DNA of 57,008 bases from Deltaproteobacteria bacterium (GTDB lineage: Bacteria > Desulfobacterota > BSN033 > WVXP01). Where the stretch lies: the NCBI GenBank assembly GCA_019308905.1, contig JAFDHF010000014.1:1-57008 (forward strand). The letters run 5' to 3'. The position numbers and the translations under genes were made by a program. This document shows, piece after piece, positions 35,237 through 43,626 of this stretch. The notes below the pieces were generated by a model. It ran no database searches, was not told where the DNA came from, and saw only the letters and a program-made list of their open reading frames with translations. Every line of letters begins with the position of its first letter. Position 1 is the stretch's first letter.

Positions 35237-36217
35237 CTAGATCAGCCTCGTTCCCAGAGCTCTTCTCCAGGCCCGCACGATGATGAAAGAACAGACAAAG
35301 ACGATGCCCCAAAGGATGACAAGCTGGACAAAGGCCTCACCCATCATCGTCCATCGCATCGCATAGTAGTAAGCGTTGAGGTGGAGGGTCATGGTGGCCT
35401 TTGCCGGTCCTCCCTTGGTTCCGGCGTAGATCATGTCAAACATGATCAGAGACTCGATCAACCTGAAGAGCACCACCACGTAGATGACCGGCTTCAGCAG
35501 GGGGATGGTCAGCTTCCTGAAAATAAACCAGGTGGAAGCCCCGTCGACTCGTGCCGCCTCAAAGGGCCGGGCAGGGAGCGACTGCAAGCCCGCCAGAAGA
35601 ATGATGGCGGCAAAGGGGGTGAAATTGTGGACATCGATGAGAACCACCGAGAGCATGGCCGTGCTCGCCTCTCCGAACCATCCCAGCCGGGGCATACCGA
35701 CAAAAGACCCGAGGTAGTTCACCACCCCGATGACCGGGGCCAGCATGAGCCGCATCATGATGGCCTCGATGACGGGAGGTATCATGAAGGGCAACAGGAT
35801 GATCGCCCGGTAGATCGTCCGGCCACGGATGGGCTTGAGCAGGAGCAGAGCCATGGCAAAACCCAGCACGAGTTCCACGCCGGTGGCCCAACCCGCATAG
35901 GTGAGCGTGGCCCTCACGGAGTTCCAGAAATCCGCTGAGGTCAGCATTTCGATGTAATTCTCAAACCCTATGAAAAAGGCCGTTCGGTAGGTGAGGTTGT
36001 AATCGGTAAAGCTGAAATAAACGGAACGAAAAAAGGGATACAGAATACCGACGGTAATGACAAAGCACGGCAGATACAAAAAATAAGGGATCGTCCGGGG
36101 GGTTATGATCCTCCTCTTTGTCCGCTTGAACCAGCCCGCCACCCCCCCTGTCCGGTGGGCTGCGGTAACTTCGGAAATCGCTCCACTCGCTCTCTTGCTA
36201 CCGGCTTCTTCTCTCAT
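35237..36217 (-). CDS. CUT1 ABC importer permease, MalF type (importer 4)
   Basis: A 326-residue permease (341 if started at ATG 36262) with a basic N-terminus around KRTKRRIITPR, then six hydrophobic segments. The coupling loop EAARVDGASTWFIFRKLTIP is canonical and AGTKGGPAKATMT replaces the usual YGGPG stretch. I prefer ATG 36217 because the upstream ATG lies inside the intercistronic hairpin, but neither has a strong ribosome binding site. It is read after the binding-protein gene. Confidence 0.85.
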   Translation of the reverse strand: MREEAGSKRASGAISEVTAAHRTGGVAGWFKRTKRRIITPRTIPYFLYLPCFVITVGILYPFFRSVYFSFTDYNLTYRTAFFIGFENYIEMLTSADFWNSVRATLTYAGWATGVELVLGFAMALLLLKPIRGRTIYRAIILLPFMIPPVIEAIMMRLMLAPVIGVVNYLGSFVGMPRLGWFGEASTAMLSVVLIDVHNFTPFAAIILLAGLQSLPARPFEAARVDGASTWFIFRKLTIPLLKPVIYVVVLFRLIESLIMFDMIYAGTKGGPAKATMTLHLNAYYYAMRWTMMGEAFVQLVILWGIVFVCSFIIVRAWRRALGTRLI

Positions 36218-36243
36218 GGCAACACCCGCAGTCGGCTGTGTTT

Positions 36244-36276
36244 GGGCTATCTCCGCCCCCATGGCGGAGATAGCCC
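36244..36276 (-). promoter_or_regulatory. perfect 14-bp intercistronic hairpin between binding protein and permease (importer 4)
   Basis: GGGCTATCTCCGCC (36244-36257) pairs perfectly with GGCGGAGATAGCCC (36263-36276) across a 5-nt loop. It starts 8 nt after the binding-protein stop and lacks a U-tract. This is the strongest of three such hairpins at equivalent places. Confidence 0.65.
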
Positions 36277-36284
36277 GTCCCTAG

Positions 36285-37697
36285 CTAATCCTTGATTCCA
36301 AGCGACATGCGCCACTTCCTCATCACCCTGTTGATCCGCTTTGCCGAGTCATCCAGTGCTTTGCTGACGCTCTTCTGCCGGGCATAGGACTCGTGGAGGG
36401 CGTCACACCAGATATCGCCGACAGTGGTCACATCGGGGTTGGGGGTCCACCGGATGTCGCCGTACTTGTCGTAGAGCAGATCGACATTCTTCTTATACTC
36501 CCCTGGATACGCTCCCCAGGGATGGATCTTCTCAACAACCGCCGGGTCATTCCAGATGGATCTCCGTGTGGGGTTGAAATTGTTGTACTTCACCGTACTG
36601 TCGATCATCGTCTTTCTGGAGGTCGCCCATTCCAGGAACAACCAGGCCGCCTCTTTGTGCCTGGACAGGCTGCTCATGGCCAACGACCAGGTCCACATGT
36701 TGGAGACTATCCTTCCATCCGGGCCGGCCGGTGGAAGTGCATAGCCGACCTTGCCGGCAATCTTCGACTTCTCCGGATCCTCGTAGCTCGCGGCAAAGAA
36801 ATCACAGTCGTTGTACATGTAAAACCTGCCCGCCGCAAAGCTCTGCTTCGCATCATACCACGTATATGTGGGCCATCCCGGAGGGCCGGCATCCTGCAGC
36901 GCCTTCACCCAGATCTCTGTAAACTCTTTGGCCGGTTTGGTGTTGATGGCGGCGTGGAGATCTTTCGTGAGATCCTTCTGCCCCCAGGAATTGAATCCGG
37001 TGAAGTACCCGGAATGAACCGTCGACCAGCTCCTGATACCCCTTTCCACGATACCGAAGAAGTCCGGACCGCCGGCCTCGTTGGCCTTCACCACCACATC
37101 GTACCACTCGGGGTAGTCCTTAGGAACGGTCAGGCCCCACTTCTTTCTCAAGTCCTCACGGTAAGCCTGAACGTAATACTCGACCATGACAGGAATGGCG
37201 TTCCACTGTCCCTTTCCCATTCCACCGCCGATGGTGCCATCCCAGTTGTTGGCATTCATGACCGTGGCGATGAAGTCATCCCGGTTGTACCATTCCTTGT
37301 CGGTGAGTTCGGAGTTGTTGAAGTAGGGCCAGAGGTCCTCTATCCAGCCGGCGTACTGATACCGCCATTCAAACATGGGCGAGGTCATGTAGACATCGAA
37401 TACCCCGGCCCCACTGGAAAGGTCGATGAGGAGCTTCTCGAAGTACTCCTGTTCAGGCAGGATAATGTAGGCCACTCGGATCCCGGTCAACGCCTCGAAC
37501 TCAGGAAGCAATGGACGGAGTGACTCGGTAAAGGGGTGCTTGTTCAACCCGATGGTCAGTGTCTCCCCTTTGTGAGAGGTCCAGTCGACGTTTGCCACCT
37601 CAGGGCCCTGCATGAATTTCTCCACTGCAAAGCCCATTGGGCCCCAGAGAAACAATCCAGCAATCACCAGACAACCTATGAGCAGTGTTTTTCTCAT
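36285..37697 (-). CDS. ABC extracellular solute-binding protein (importer 4)
   Basis: A 470-residue binding protein with a Sec signal peptide (MRKTLLIGCLVIAGLFLWGP, then MGFAVEK). The mature part shows CUT1 features: LTIGLNKHPFTESL, GAGVFDVYMTSPM, AYREDLRKKWGL and a C-terminal KWRMSLGIKD. ATG 37697 or the adjacent ATG 37700 follow GGAGGAGG. Four more cistrons (two permeases, two ATPases) follow, then the EltD-like dehydrogenase, which suggests a tetritol or similar polyol as ligand (inference). Promoter and operator lie at 37868-37902. Confidence 0.88.
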   Translation of the reverse strand: MRKTLLIGCLVIAGLFLWGPMGFAVEKFMQGPEVANVDWTSHKGETLTIGLNKHPFTESLRPLLPEFEALTGIRVAYIILPEQEYFEKLLIDLSSGAGVFDVYMTSPMFEWRYQYAGWIEDLWPYFNNSELTDKEWYNRDDFIATVMNANNWDGTIGGGMGKGQWNAIPVMVEYYVQAYREDLRKKWGLTVPKDYPEWYDVVVKANEAGGPDFFGIVERGIRSWSTVHSGYFTGFNSWGQKDLTKDLHAAINTKPAKEFTEIWVKALQDAGPPGWPTYTWYDAKQSFAAGRFYMYNDCDFFAASYEDPEKSKIAGKVGYALPPAGPDGRIVSNMWTWSLAMSSLSRHKEAAWLFLEWATSRKTMIDSTVKYNNFNPTRRSIWNDPAVVEKIHPWGAYPGEYKKNVDLLYDKYGDIRWTPNPDVTTVGDIWCDALHESYARQKSVSKALDDSAKRINRVMRKWRMSLGIKD

Positions 37698-37867
37698 CAT
37701 CCTCCTCCTTTGACTGATCTGGTTTTCCTTACGGCCTCTCAGAAAGATGCACAACACAACTCACTCGGCTCGTTCTCCTGGCCGGCATCACCCCCTTTCT
37801 CAGGCGACGTGGTTTCCCTGGATCGTGTTGCGTTCATTTGTTCGCTTTGGCTTACGCAGAACATCCC

Positions 37868-37902
37868 GAACTCTGATTAGCACAGCTCCTTCGTTCTGTC
37901 AA
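37868..37902 (-). promoter_or_regulatory. importer 4 promoter with SorC-type dyad operator (copy B)
   Basis: Minus-strand TTGACA (37902-37897) with a 17-nt spacer to TAATCA and the dyad GAACTCTGATTAGCACAGCTC (37868-37888). Copy A at 28970-29004 differs at one base within the dyad and shares the -35 and flanking T-run. It would leave a leader of about 170 nt. Apart from this site and the inverted repeat at 38062-38103, the 436-bp gap 37698-38133 shows no gene. Confidence 0.65.
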
Positions 37903-38061
37903 GAATTTTTTTGCAAAGGCCCGGCTACACAACTATCATAGATTAAAGCCGAAGACCCCGGATCGAAAAGAGCTGAAATTTTGTTCAGATCTCTTCTCCG
38001 GAGGACCACTCAGGGCCGTCCGGAGAGCGAACTCCTGCTGTGTGAGCCGAGTTCAGGGAGT

Positions 38062-38103
38062 CGAACGGGCGGGAGGCCTGGAACGGGTCGGAAAGCCCGT
38101 TCG
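38062..38103 (-). terminator. inverted repeat downstream of export cluster I
   Basis: CGAACGGGC (38062-38070) and GCCCGTTCG (38095-38103) form a 9-bp stem with a 24-nt loop, 31 bp past the stop of the last cluster gene. There is no T-run; a weak terminator candidate. Confidence 0.3.
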
Positions 38104-38133
38104 GACAGAAGAGCCGGCATTTCTCAGTGGCGG

Positions 38134-39456
38134 CTACCTGGACTTCCACCTGCGCCAGAGGAGCATGGAAATCCCCACGACGAGGGGTAGGAACACCGCA
38201 ATAAGGTAGAGATCGCGCTGACCCGCCGCCTCCAGAGTTCTAACCGTCCGAACGCTTCCCGGGATCGGTTTTCCTTCCGGATCGACGAGCCGTATCCGGA
38301 CTACTCCCCGTGGAGGGTCAAAATCGACCCTGTATCCAACCAGACTCGGGGCCCGGTCCGGGAGCTTCTCCTTGTTGAACTCGACGATCCTGTAACCCAA
38401 CTCGGGGCCTGGAATCTGCTCGACACGGTACGGCTTCTCCTGAATGCGGTCGACGATCCGCCCTTCTCTGATAAGCTCGAGGGTTCCCCTCTCGATCTGG
38501 CTGATGTTGACCCAGCGCCAGAGGTCCGGGTACCCCTCGTTCTGGGGGTCGAGGAGCTTCGAGTAGCAGAGATGGTTGTACTCCGTCTGGATGTAAGGCC
38601 GGAAGTAGAGGGTCTCCCGCCCCGCGAGGTAGATTATCTCCGAAGGGTCGCTCGACGTCTCGGGCATGGTCCAACGCTTTGCAGAGATCACCTCGTACCC
38701 CACCCTCCCCGTGCGGCGGTGAGTAAAACTGATCAGACACTTCTCCCCCCCCTCAACCAGGGTCCCGTCCTCTGCACGCAACCTGATGCCGTACCTCCCC
38801 ACCGGGAGGCGGACGATATACCCCAGGCCGGGCTGTTGAACAAAGAATCGAGGCGCCTCGGGAAAGACCGGTTCCTCGGGAGGAGAGAACCCCGCACCGG
38901 GCTTGGCACTCGACCGGGACCTGCTCCGCTTGCGGGCCATGGCATAGAACTCCTCCATCTGCTTCCGATAGGCCCTCTTTCTGTCGTAGTATATCTTGAG
39001 CTCGGCGGTGTACTTCCTCACCGCCTCCTGGTAGAGAGCATACCTCCTTTCAGCCTCCTGCCCGACTAGGATCTCCGATGTCCCCGCGTACCACCCTTTC
39101 TCATAGTAGAACGTATAGGTTTGGGGGTTGAGCCTCTGCACCACCTTCCCCTTCCGGATAATCTCGAGGATCCCCTCCACGGGCTCGCTCAGGGTCTTGA
39201 AGCCCGCCCTATACCGGCGCGTCAGCGGCCAGTAGTAGACAAGTGTCATGGTGGGAAGCAAGAGGTTGTCGGTGCCGGCGATGATGTAAATGCAGGGCTC
39301 TGTCCGGGGGCAGAAAGAGCGGGCATACCCCTTCCCGTCGAACAGCCCCAACCTGTAGACCATCTGCTCCTCCATGAGCGGTGCCTCGGTCCGGCCTGAA
39401 CCCATGACGAGAAGCAAGAAAACCAGGCAGATGAGGAATCTTTTCACCCAGTGCAC
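38134..39456 (-). CDS. anchored ectodomain protein of ABC-2 export cluster I, family unknown
   Basis: A 440-residue protein I cannot assign. It has an N-terminal signal peptide or anchor (residues 5-20), a large exported part, and a C-terminal membrane helix near residues 413-434 followed by WRRWKSR, so the bulk should lie outside the cytoplasm. It is paralogous to 52683-54011 along the whole length (shared YRLGLFDGKGY/YRMSLFDGRGY, IPGPELGYRI). A basic, Ser/Arg- and Pro-rich linker lies near residues 175-205. GTG 39456 follows GGGAGGAACC. It ends a gene set with an ABC-2 ATPase, permease and a carboxypeptidase-regulatory-like protein. Confidence 0.75.
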   Translation of the reverse strand: MHWVKRFLICLVFLLLVMGSGRTEAPLMEEQMVYRLGLFDGKGYARSFCPRTEPCIYIIAGTDNLLLPTMTLVYYWPLTRRYRAGFKTLSEPVEGILEIIRKGKVVQRLNPQTYTFYYEKGWYAGTSEILVGQEAERRYALYQEAVRKYTAELKIYYDRKRAYRKQMEEFYAMARKRSRSRSSAKPGAGFSPPEEPVFPEAPRFFVQQPGLGYIVRLPVGRYGIRLRAEDGTLVEGGEKCLISFTHRRTGRVGYEVISAKRWTMPETSSDPSEIIYLAGRETLYFRPYIQTEYNHLCYSKLLDPQNEGYPDLWRWVNISQIERGTLELIREGRIVDRIQEKPYRVEQIPGPELGYRIVEFNKEKLPDRAPSLVGYRVDFDPPRGVVRIRLVDPEGKPIPGSVRTVRTLEAAGQRDLYLIAVFLPLVVGISMLLWRRWKSR

Positions 39457-39607
39457 GGTTCCTCCCGGGCAACAACTCCTCCCTCGCCGGGCTCGAGACT
39501 TTCACCCTCCGGCCAGAGGGATCGAGCCCGCCTTTTCCAAAAGCGAGGTAGGTGCGACAAAAGCCGCTCCCCCGATCAGGCGGTAGTCCTATCCAACCTG
39601 CAGGCCG

Positions 39608-40444
39608 CTACATCCCCCCACTCTTCCTGACTCCCTTCCTCTTGAGCACCAAGGTGGAAAGCAAGAGGGCAGCCGCCGAGTAGACGAGCGAGGCACCCCC
39701 GCTAAGGGCGTACTTTGTGAAACTGCCGATGGAGACGGCTTCCATCCCCTCGTTCAGGTAGTAGAAGGGTGATACCCACTTTACTGCGCTGTTGATGATA
39801 CCCAAGGTGTTTCTGAGATAGACCACCGGCAGTGACAGGCCCGCCTCCTCCACCTGGGTGAGCGTCCCATGAATCACCTGAACGGCGACGAGCGCTCCCA
39901 CAATCCCCAGGAACAGGACTACAGAGGTCCGCACGCTTCGGCTCAGGGTTGAAACGAAGATGCCGAAGGTGATTACACAGGAAGAAAGAAAGAGGGAGAG
40001 AAGAATGACCCCCCAGAACTTTGCCGAGATTCCGAGGTTGCATACCATGGAGACGGCCGCGAAATAGACCGCGAAAAAAAGGACTATGAAACCATAGCTA
40101 AGCAGCCCCTTGATATACTTGGCAAGGATGTAAACCACGTAGTCCACGGGCCCGTAGAATAGAACCTCCAGGGTCTGCATGTCCTTCTCACGGGAAATCG
40201 AGGTCACCGCGGCAAGAGCGAGATAGATCGCACAGACAGCCGTGGCGATGAACAGGGGGTAGGCCAGGGGACTTGCAGTGATGAGCATGCCGTCCCGCGT
40301 GACCGCCCTCAGGTAGTTGATGAGAACGAAAGAGGCGATAACCTGGGAGATCAGCACAGCCAGGTAAATACCGTAACCGTAAAGGCTCGAACGGATCTCC
40401 CGCTTGGCCAGCACCCAAACCGTACCCAATCTCGAAGCGTTCAT
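39608..40444 (-). CDS. ABC-2 type export permease (cluster I)
   Basis: A 278-residue inner-membrane protein with six hydrophobic segments in ABC-2 style. The cytoplasmic loop SISREKDMQTLEVLFYGPVD after segment 2 is a typical coupling region. SPFYYLNEGMEAV lies before the last segment. Its ATG directly follows the TGA of the ATPase gene (TGAATG). It is paralogous to 51853-52686. It should form the exporter channel as a dimer with the ATPase; the cargo is unknown. Confidence 0.85.
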   Translation of the reverse strand: MNASRLGTVWVLAKREIRSSLYGYGIYLAVLISQVIASFVLINYLRAVTRDGMLITASPLAYPLFIATAVCAIYLALAAVTSISREKDMQTLEVLFYGPVDYVVYILAKYIKGLLSYGFIVLFFAVYFAAVSMVCNLGISAKFWGVILLSLFLSSCVITFGIFVSTLSRSVRTSVVLFLGIVGALVAVQVIHGTLTQVEEAGLSLPVVYLRNTLGIINSAVKWVSPFYYLNEGMEAVSIGSFTKYALSGGASLVYSAAALLLSTLVLKRKGVRKSGGM

Positions 40445-41386
40445 TCACCCGTTTCCCGCTGCAAGAAGGGGGATATTCTCCTTTGTGATGGTAATGAATG
40501 CATCCTCGAGGCTCATCCCCCGCATCTGGATTCCCACCGGAACCAGTCCCCGAGAGATCAAGACCTGGACAAGATCCAGCCGATAGTCCCGGTCCGTGGC
40601 TATCTTCACCTTGAGGAAGCCGCCCTCCCCCGAGGCGAAACGGACGAAATCAAGGTCCTTGACGGCATCGACCCCTTCCGCCGCCCCTTTGCCGGCCAGT
40701 TCCAGCTCGAGCTCGATCTCTTGCGTGAGCCTTCTCACGAGACGGCCCATCCTGTCTTCTGCCAGAAGCCTCCCGTTGTTCATGATCCCGACCCGGTGGC
40801 AGAGCTTCTCTATCTCTGAGAGGAGATGGGAGGAGATGAAGACCGTTTTCCCCCTCCTGTTCTCCTCCTCGATGAGATCTCTCACCTGGCGGATCCCCAT
40901 GGGGTCGAGCCCCGAAACCGGCTCGTCGAGGATGAGCAGTTCCGGCTCGTGGAGAAGGGCCCGAAGGAATCCCACCTTCTGCTGCATCCCCCTGGAAAAC
41001 GTTCCCAGCCGCCGGTCGAGTACATGAGCGAGATCTACCCGCTCTGCCAGTTGCATTATCCTCTGCTTCCGCCCCTCCACCCGGTAGAGTTCCCCGAAAA
41101 AATCGAGATACTCCCCCATGGTCATCTCCGGGTAGAAAAACTGGCTCTCCGAGACCACCCCTATCCTGCGGCGTATGTCCAGCCTCGAGGCATCTCCCTC
41201 CTCGAAAAGGGTGAGTTTCCCCGTGGTGGGCCGGATAATGCCGAGCACCATCAGGATGGTACTCGTCTTCCCCGCGCCGTTCGGACCCAGAAAACCGTAT
41301 ATCTCGCCGGCCTTCACGTTGAGGTTCAGATCCCGGACCGCCCAGAAGTCACCGTATCTTTTGCCCAGATTGGACGTTCTAATCAC
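40445..41386 (-). CDS. ABC-2 type exporter ATPase (cluster I)
   Basis: A 313-residue ATPase with Walker A GPNGAGKTST, Q-region VVSESQFFYPEM, signature FSRGMQQKVGFLRA, Walker B LLILDEPVSGLD and switch SSHLLSEIEKL. The C-terminal 85 residues form the regulatory extension seen in CcmA/NatA/GldA-type exporters. Translation starts at GTG 41386, as in the paralogue on the other strand. Pairs with the permease encoded immediately downstream. Confidence 0.9.
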   Translation of the reverse strand: MIRTSNLGKRYGDFWAVRDLNLNVKAGEIYGFLGPNGAGKTSTILMVLGIIRPTTGKLTLFEEGDASRLDIRRRIGVVSESQFFYPEMTMGEYLDFFGELYRVEGRKQRIMQLAERVDLAHVLDRRLGTFSRGMQQKVGFLRALLHEPELLILDEPVSGLDPMGIRQVRDLIEEENRRGKTVFISSHLLSEIEKLCHRVGIMNNGRLLAEDRMGRLVRRLTQEIELELELAGKGAAEGVDAVKDLDFVRFASGEGGFLKVKIATDRDYRLDLVQVLISRGLVPVGIQMRGMSLEDAFITITKENIPLLAAGNG

Positions 41387-41425
41387 GCCTGCCCCACCCC
41401 GTCGAGGAACTCGCTACCTGAGCTT

Positions 41426-41472
41426 CCCGACTCTTTGAAAAACACCCTTGTCCCCGAGCGACATTGCCGAAG
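41426..41472 (+). repeat. dispersed degenerate repeat, copy 1
   Basis: About 47 bp here (CCCGACTCTTTGAAAAACAC onward) match 56943-56988 at roughly three quarters of positions, including an unbroken AACACCCTTGTCC. Here it lies in the gap upstream of the exporter ATPase gene. Confidence 0.45.
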
Positions 41473-41496
41473 AGGTGGGACCCCCACCCGCTCCTG

Positions 41497-42207
41497 TCAC
41501 CACTCGAGAAGGACATCGGCCCTGGTATCTCGAAAATCACCCTGGGGGGTGTGAAGAACCACATCGAGCACCCCATACGTCCCTTCGACTGCAGGATCCA
41601 GGTTGAGCTTCTCCTTCGGGATTATACCCCGGTTTCTCGCCAGCACGGCCTTCTGGTCCCAGTAGAGGTCCACCGGCCCCGAGTAGATCAACCTTCCCCG
41701 GGCGTAACTCCTCTCATCACCGAGCCGGACGCAGAGCCTGGCATCCATGGTCACCGGAAGCCGGGGATAATGCCTTATTCCGGTACCATCCTTGCTGACG
41801 AATCGGATCTCGAGTTCGATCCCGCGATTTTTCACCGAATCCGCGAAAACAAGGATGTGGTCGAGTCCCGGAATCCTCTCACCCCGCATCGGTACTTCCA
41901 CACGGGTGGTTCCCCGTCCGACGACGACCCCAATCTGCGCCAGTGCGTATCCCGGAGCAGTCACCTTCAATTCATAGGACCCCGGCTTCAGCCGAGTTAT
42001 CCGGAAGTTCTTGTCCCTGTAACGGATGGTGGACCGCCCGTCCACCACGATCCTCGCCTTGTAAACAGGCCCGCCCCCCAGAGCGTCCGTTACGGTTCCG
42101 GCAATGCACCCCTCCCGCCCGGAACCGTGGCGAAACACCCCTAAGGCTGCCAGGCCTGCTACGGCGACGATAACGGCCAGGTAGAAATGGAACCTCTTCA
42201 GAGTCAC
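41497..42207 (-). CDS. membrane-anchored carboxypeptidase-regulatory-like domain protein (cluster I)
   Basis: A 236-residue protein with an N-terminal membrane helix (FYLAVIVAVAGLAALGVF, residues 6-23). A beta-sandwich like the carboxypeptidase regulatory/PEGA folds follows (GCIAGTVTDALGG, FRITRLKPGSYELKVTAPGY, VEVPMRG). The C-terminal region, with YSGPVDLYWDQ and VLDVVLHTPQGDF, I do not recognise. It is paralogous to 51138-51863. I chose GTG 42207, preceded by GGGAGGGG, because this aligns with the paralogue; an open frame continues to 42669 without resemblance. First gene of cluster I. Confidence 0.72.
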   Translation of the reverse strand: MTLKRFHFYLAVIVAVAGLAALGVFRHGSGREGCIAGTVTDALGGGPVYKARIVVDGRSTIRYRDKNFRITRLKPGSYELKVTAPGYALAQIGVVVGRGTTRVEVPMRGERIPGLDHILVFADSVKNRGIELEIRFVSKDGTGIRHYPRLPVTMDARLCVRLGDERSYARGRLIYSGPVDLYWDQKAVLARNRGIIPKEKLNLDPAVEGTYGVLDVVLHTPQGDFRDTRADVLLEW

Positions 42208-42497
42208 GTCGCCCCTCCCGGGCGGTCCCATTGAGTCAAAGAGAGACCTCCATCCAATAGATACAATACCACCTTCCCCCATGGCAATAGAGAAACCCTC
42301 AAAGGCCCTCCACTCCGGGGAAACCTCTTGTTCCAGAGGGACACCGTGCAAGCCGTGGAGGTACCCATCGAAGCCGAGTGGGCGCGGTCCTGGGCGCAGT
42401 CGAAGGGAACGGACACGGCTGTTCTCCTGGGGGAGAGCAACGGTCGTTGAGTCGGCAACCTGACGGAGTTCTCGATCGGAGAGTCTGTAAACTCCGG
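42208..42497. other. intergenic region upstream of export cluster I
   Basis: Between the likely terminator of the dehydrogenase operon and the cluster I start. It must hold the cluster I promoter on the minus strand, but I see no convincing -35/-10 pair and no gene. Confidence 0.4.
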
Positions 42498-42536
42498 AAA
42501 AAGACGAGTCTTGCCGGCCGTGCTCACACGGGCCGG
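42498..42536 (-). terminator. likely terminator of the RpiR/2-oxoacid dehydrogenase/GpsA operon
   Basis: Directly after the GpsA-like stop, CCGGCC-CGTG (read on the minus strand, 42536-42527) pairs with CACGGCCGG (42522-42514) around TGAG with one bulged base. A second small stem AAGAC/GTCTT ends in TTTTT (42502-42498). Confidence 0.6.
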
Positions 42537-43598
42537 TCAGAACAACGGAAGGATCTTGGTGAGGCCCTTCAAGCAGTCGGCCGGGTCCTGCCCTTGGAAA
42601 ACGATCCGGTGGAGGCATTCCAACAGCGGCAGTCGATTCATCAGGCCTGGATCGAGCCGTCTTATCCACTCCACCCCCTGTTCGAGTGCAGGATAACCCT
42701 CGGCGATTTCACCCTCCTTGAGCATTGCAGCGTAGGCTTCCCTGGGTTCGATACCCCTGCCGATCATCTCCCCGCACCGTCGGTTTCTTCCGGACCGGGC
42801 GGTAACATAGAGGTCGCCCACACCGGCAAGACCAAATGCCGTGTCATTCTTTCCACCGGCTCTGGCGACGATGACCGACATCTCCTTCACACCCTGGGTA
42901 AAGAGGAGGGAACTCAAATTGTGATACCCTCCCTTTCTGTCACCCCCATAGATGCCGTCGCACATGCCCACTGCCATCGCATAGACATTCTTGAAGGAGG
43001 CGGACAGTTCGACCCCGACAACGTCGGTCGTGCAAAAGACTCGATAACAATCCGTTGAAACCAGACCGGCCATCCTCCTCAATTCAGGGTCGCTTATCCC
43101 GTACACACTCGCCGAAGGTATCCTGTCCGACAGTTCCACGGCTTTTACAGGACCGCCGATAGAGATCCACAAGAACCTCTTGCCCGGAAACTCCTTTTCA
43201 AAGAGTTCCTCGGCGATTTCGCTCTGCCTTTTCACTCTTCCATTATCAGGGATAAGGCCCTTTGTGAGGGCGAAGAAGACGGTCTCTCCGCTGATCAGCT
43301 CGACCGCCCTGCTGAACACCGGAAGGAACCCCCCACTCGATACGGCGATCCAGACCGCATCCACGTCCCTTAGTGCGGCCTCCAGGTTTTCTGAACCGTA
43401 GAGATTTACATCCTCAGGAAGTCTCTTCTTCAGTCTTGGGTGGTGCCCCTTACGGCAGGAATCGATTATGTCGTCGTCAAACCAGGTACCCCAGAGGTTT
43501 ACGGCTATTCCGTTCTCTGCGAGTGGAAACGTAATCGAACTTCCCATATATCCGGCGCCCAGAACCGCGGCTCTTCTCAAACCCTTTCTCCCAGACAT
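42537..43598 (-). CDS. NAD(P)-dependent glycerol-3-phosphate dehydrogenase-like protein
   Basis: A 353-residue homologue of GpsA. It has cofactor motif LGAGYMGSS near residue 14, SFKNVYAMAVGMCDG with the catalytic lysine, and GLAGVGDLYVTARS with RNRRCGEMIGRG, all positioned as in GpsA. It would reduce DHAP to glycerol-3-phosphate or run in reverse. The common ALTKG motif is present, while the usual NPAE-GPN loop reads ISIGGPVKAVEL, so a related phosphorylated ketose is possible. The ATG 43598 lacks a strong ribosome binding site. It is the last gene of an operon with a 2-oxoacid dehydrogenase complex. Confidence 0.78.
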   Translation of the reverse strand: MSGRKGLRRAAVLGAGYMGSSITFPLAENGIAVNLWGTWFDDDIIDSCRKGHHPRLKKRLPEDVNLYGSENLEAALRDVDAVWIAVSSGGFLPVFSRAVELISGETVFFALTKGLIPDNGRVKRQSEIAEELFEKEFPGKRFLWISIGGPVKAVELSDRIPSASVYGISDPELRRMAGLVSTDCYRVFCTTDVVGVELSASFKNVYAMAVGMCDGIYGGDRKGGYHNLSSLLFTQGVKEMSVIVARAGGKNDTAFGLAGVGDLYVTARSGRNRRCGEMIGRGIEPREAYAAMLKEGEIAEGYPALEQGVEWIRRLDPGLMNRLPLLECLHRIVFQGQDPADCLKGLTKILPLF

Positions 43599-43626
43599 GA
43601 CGACCCGTTCGCAACCGAGGAGAGAT

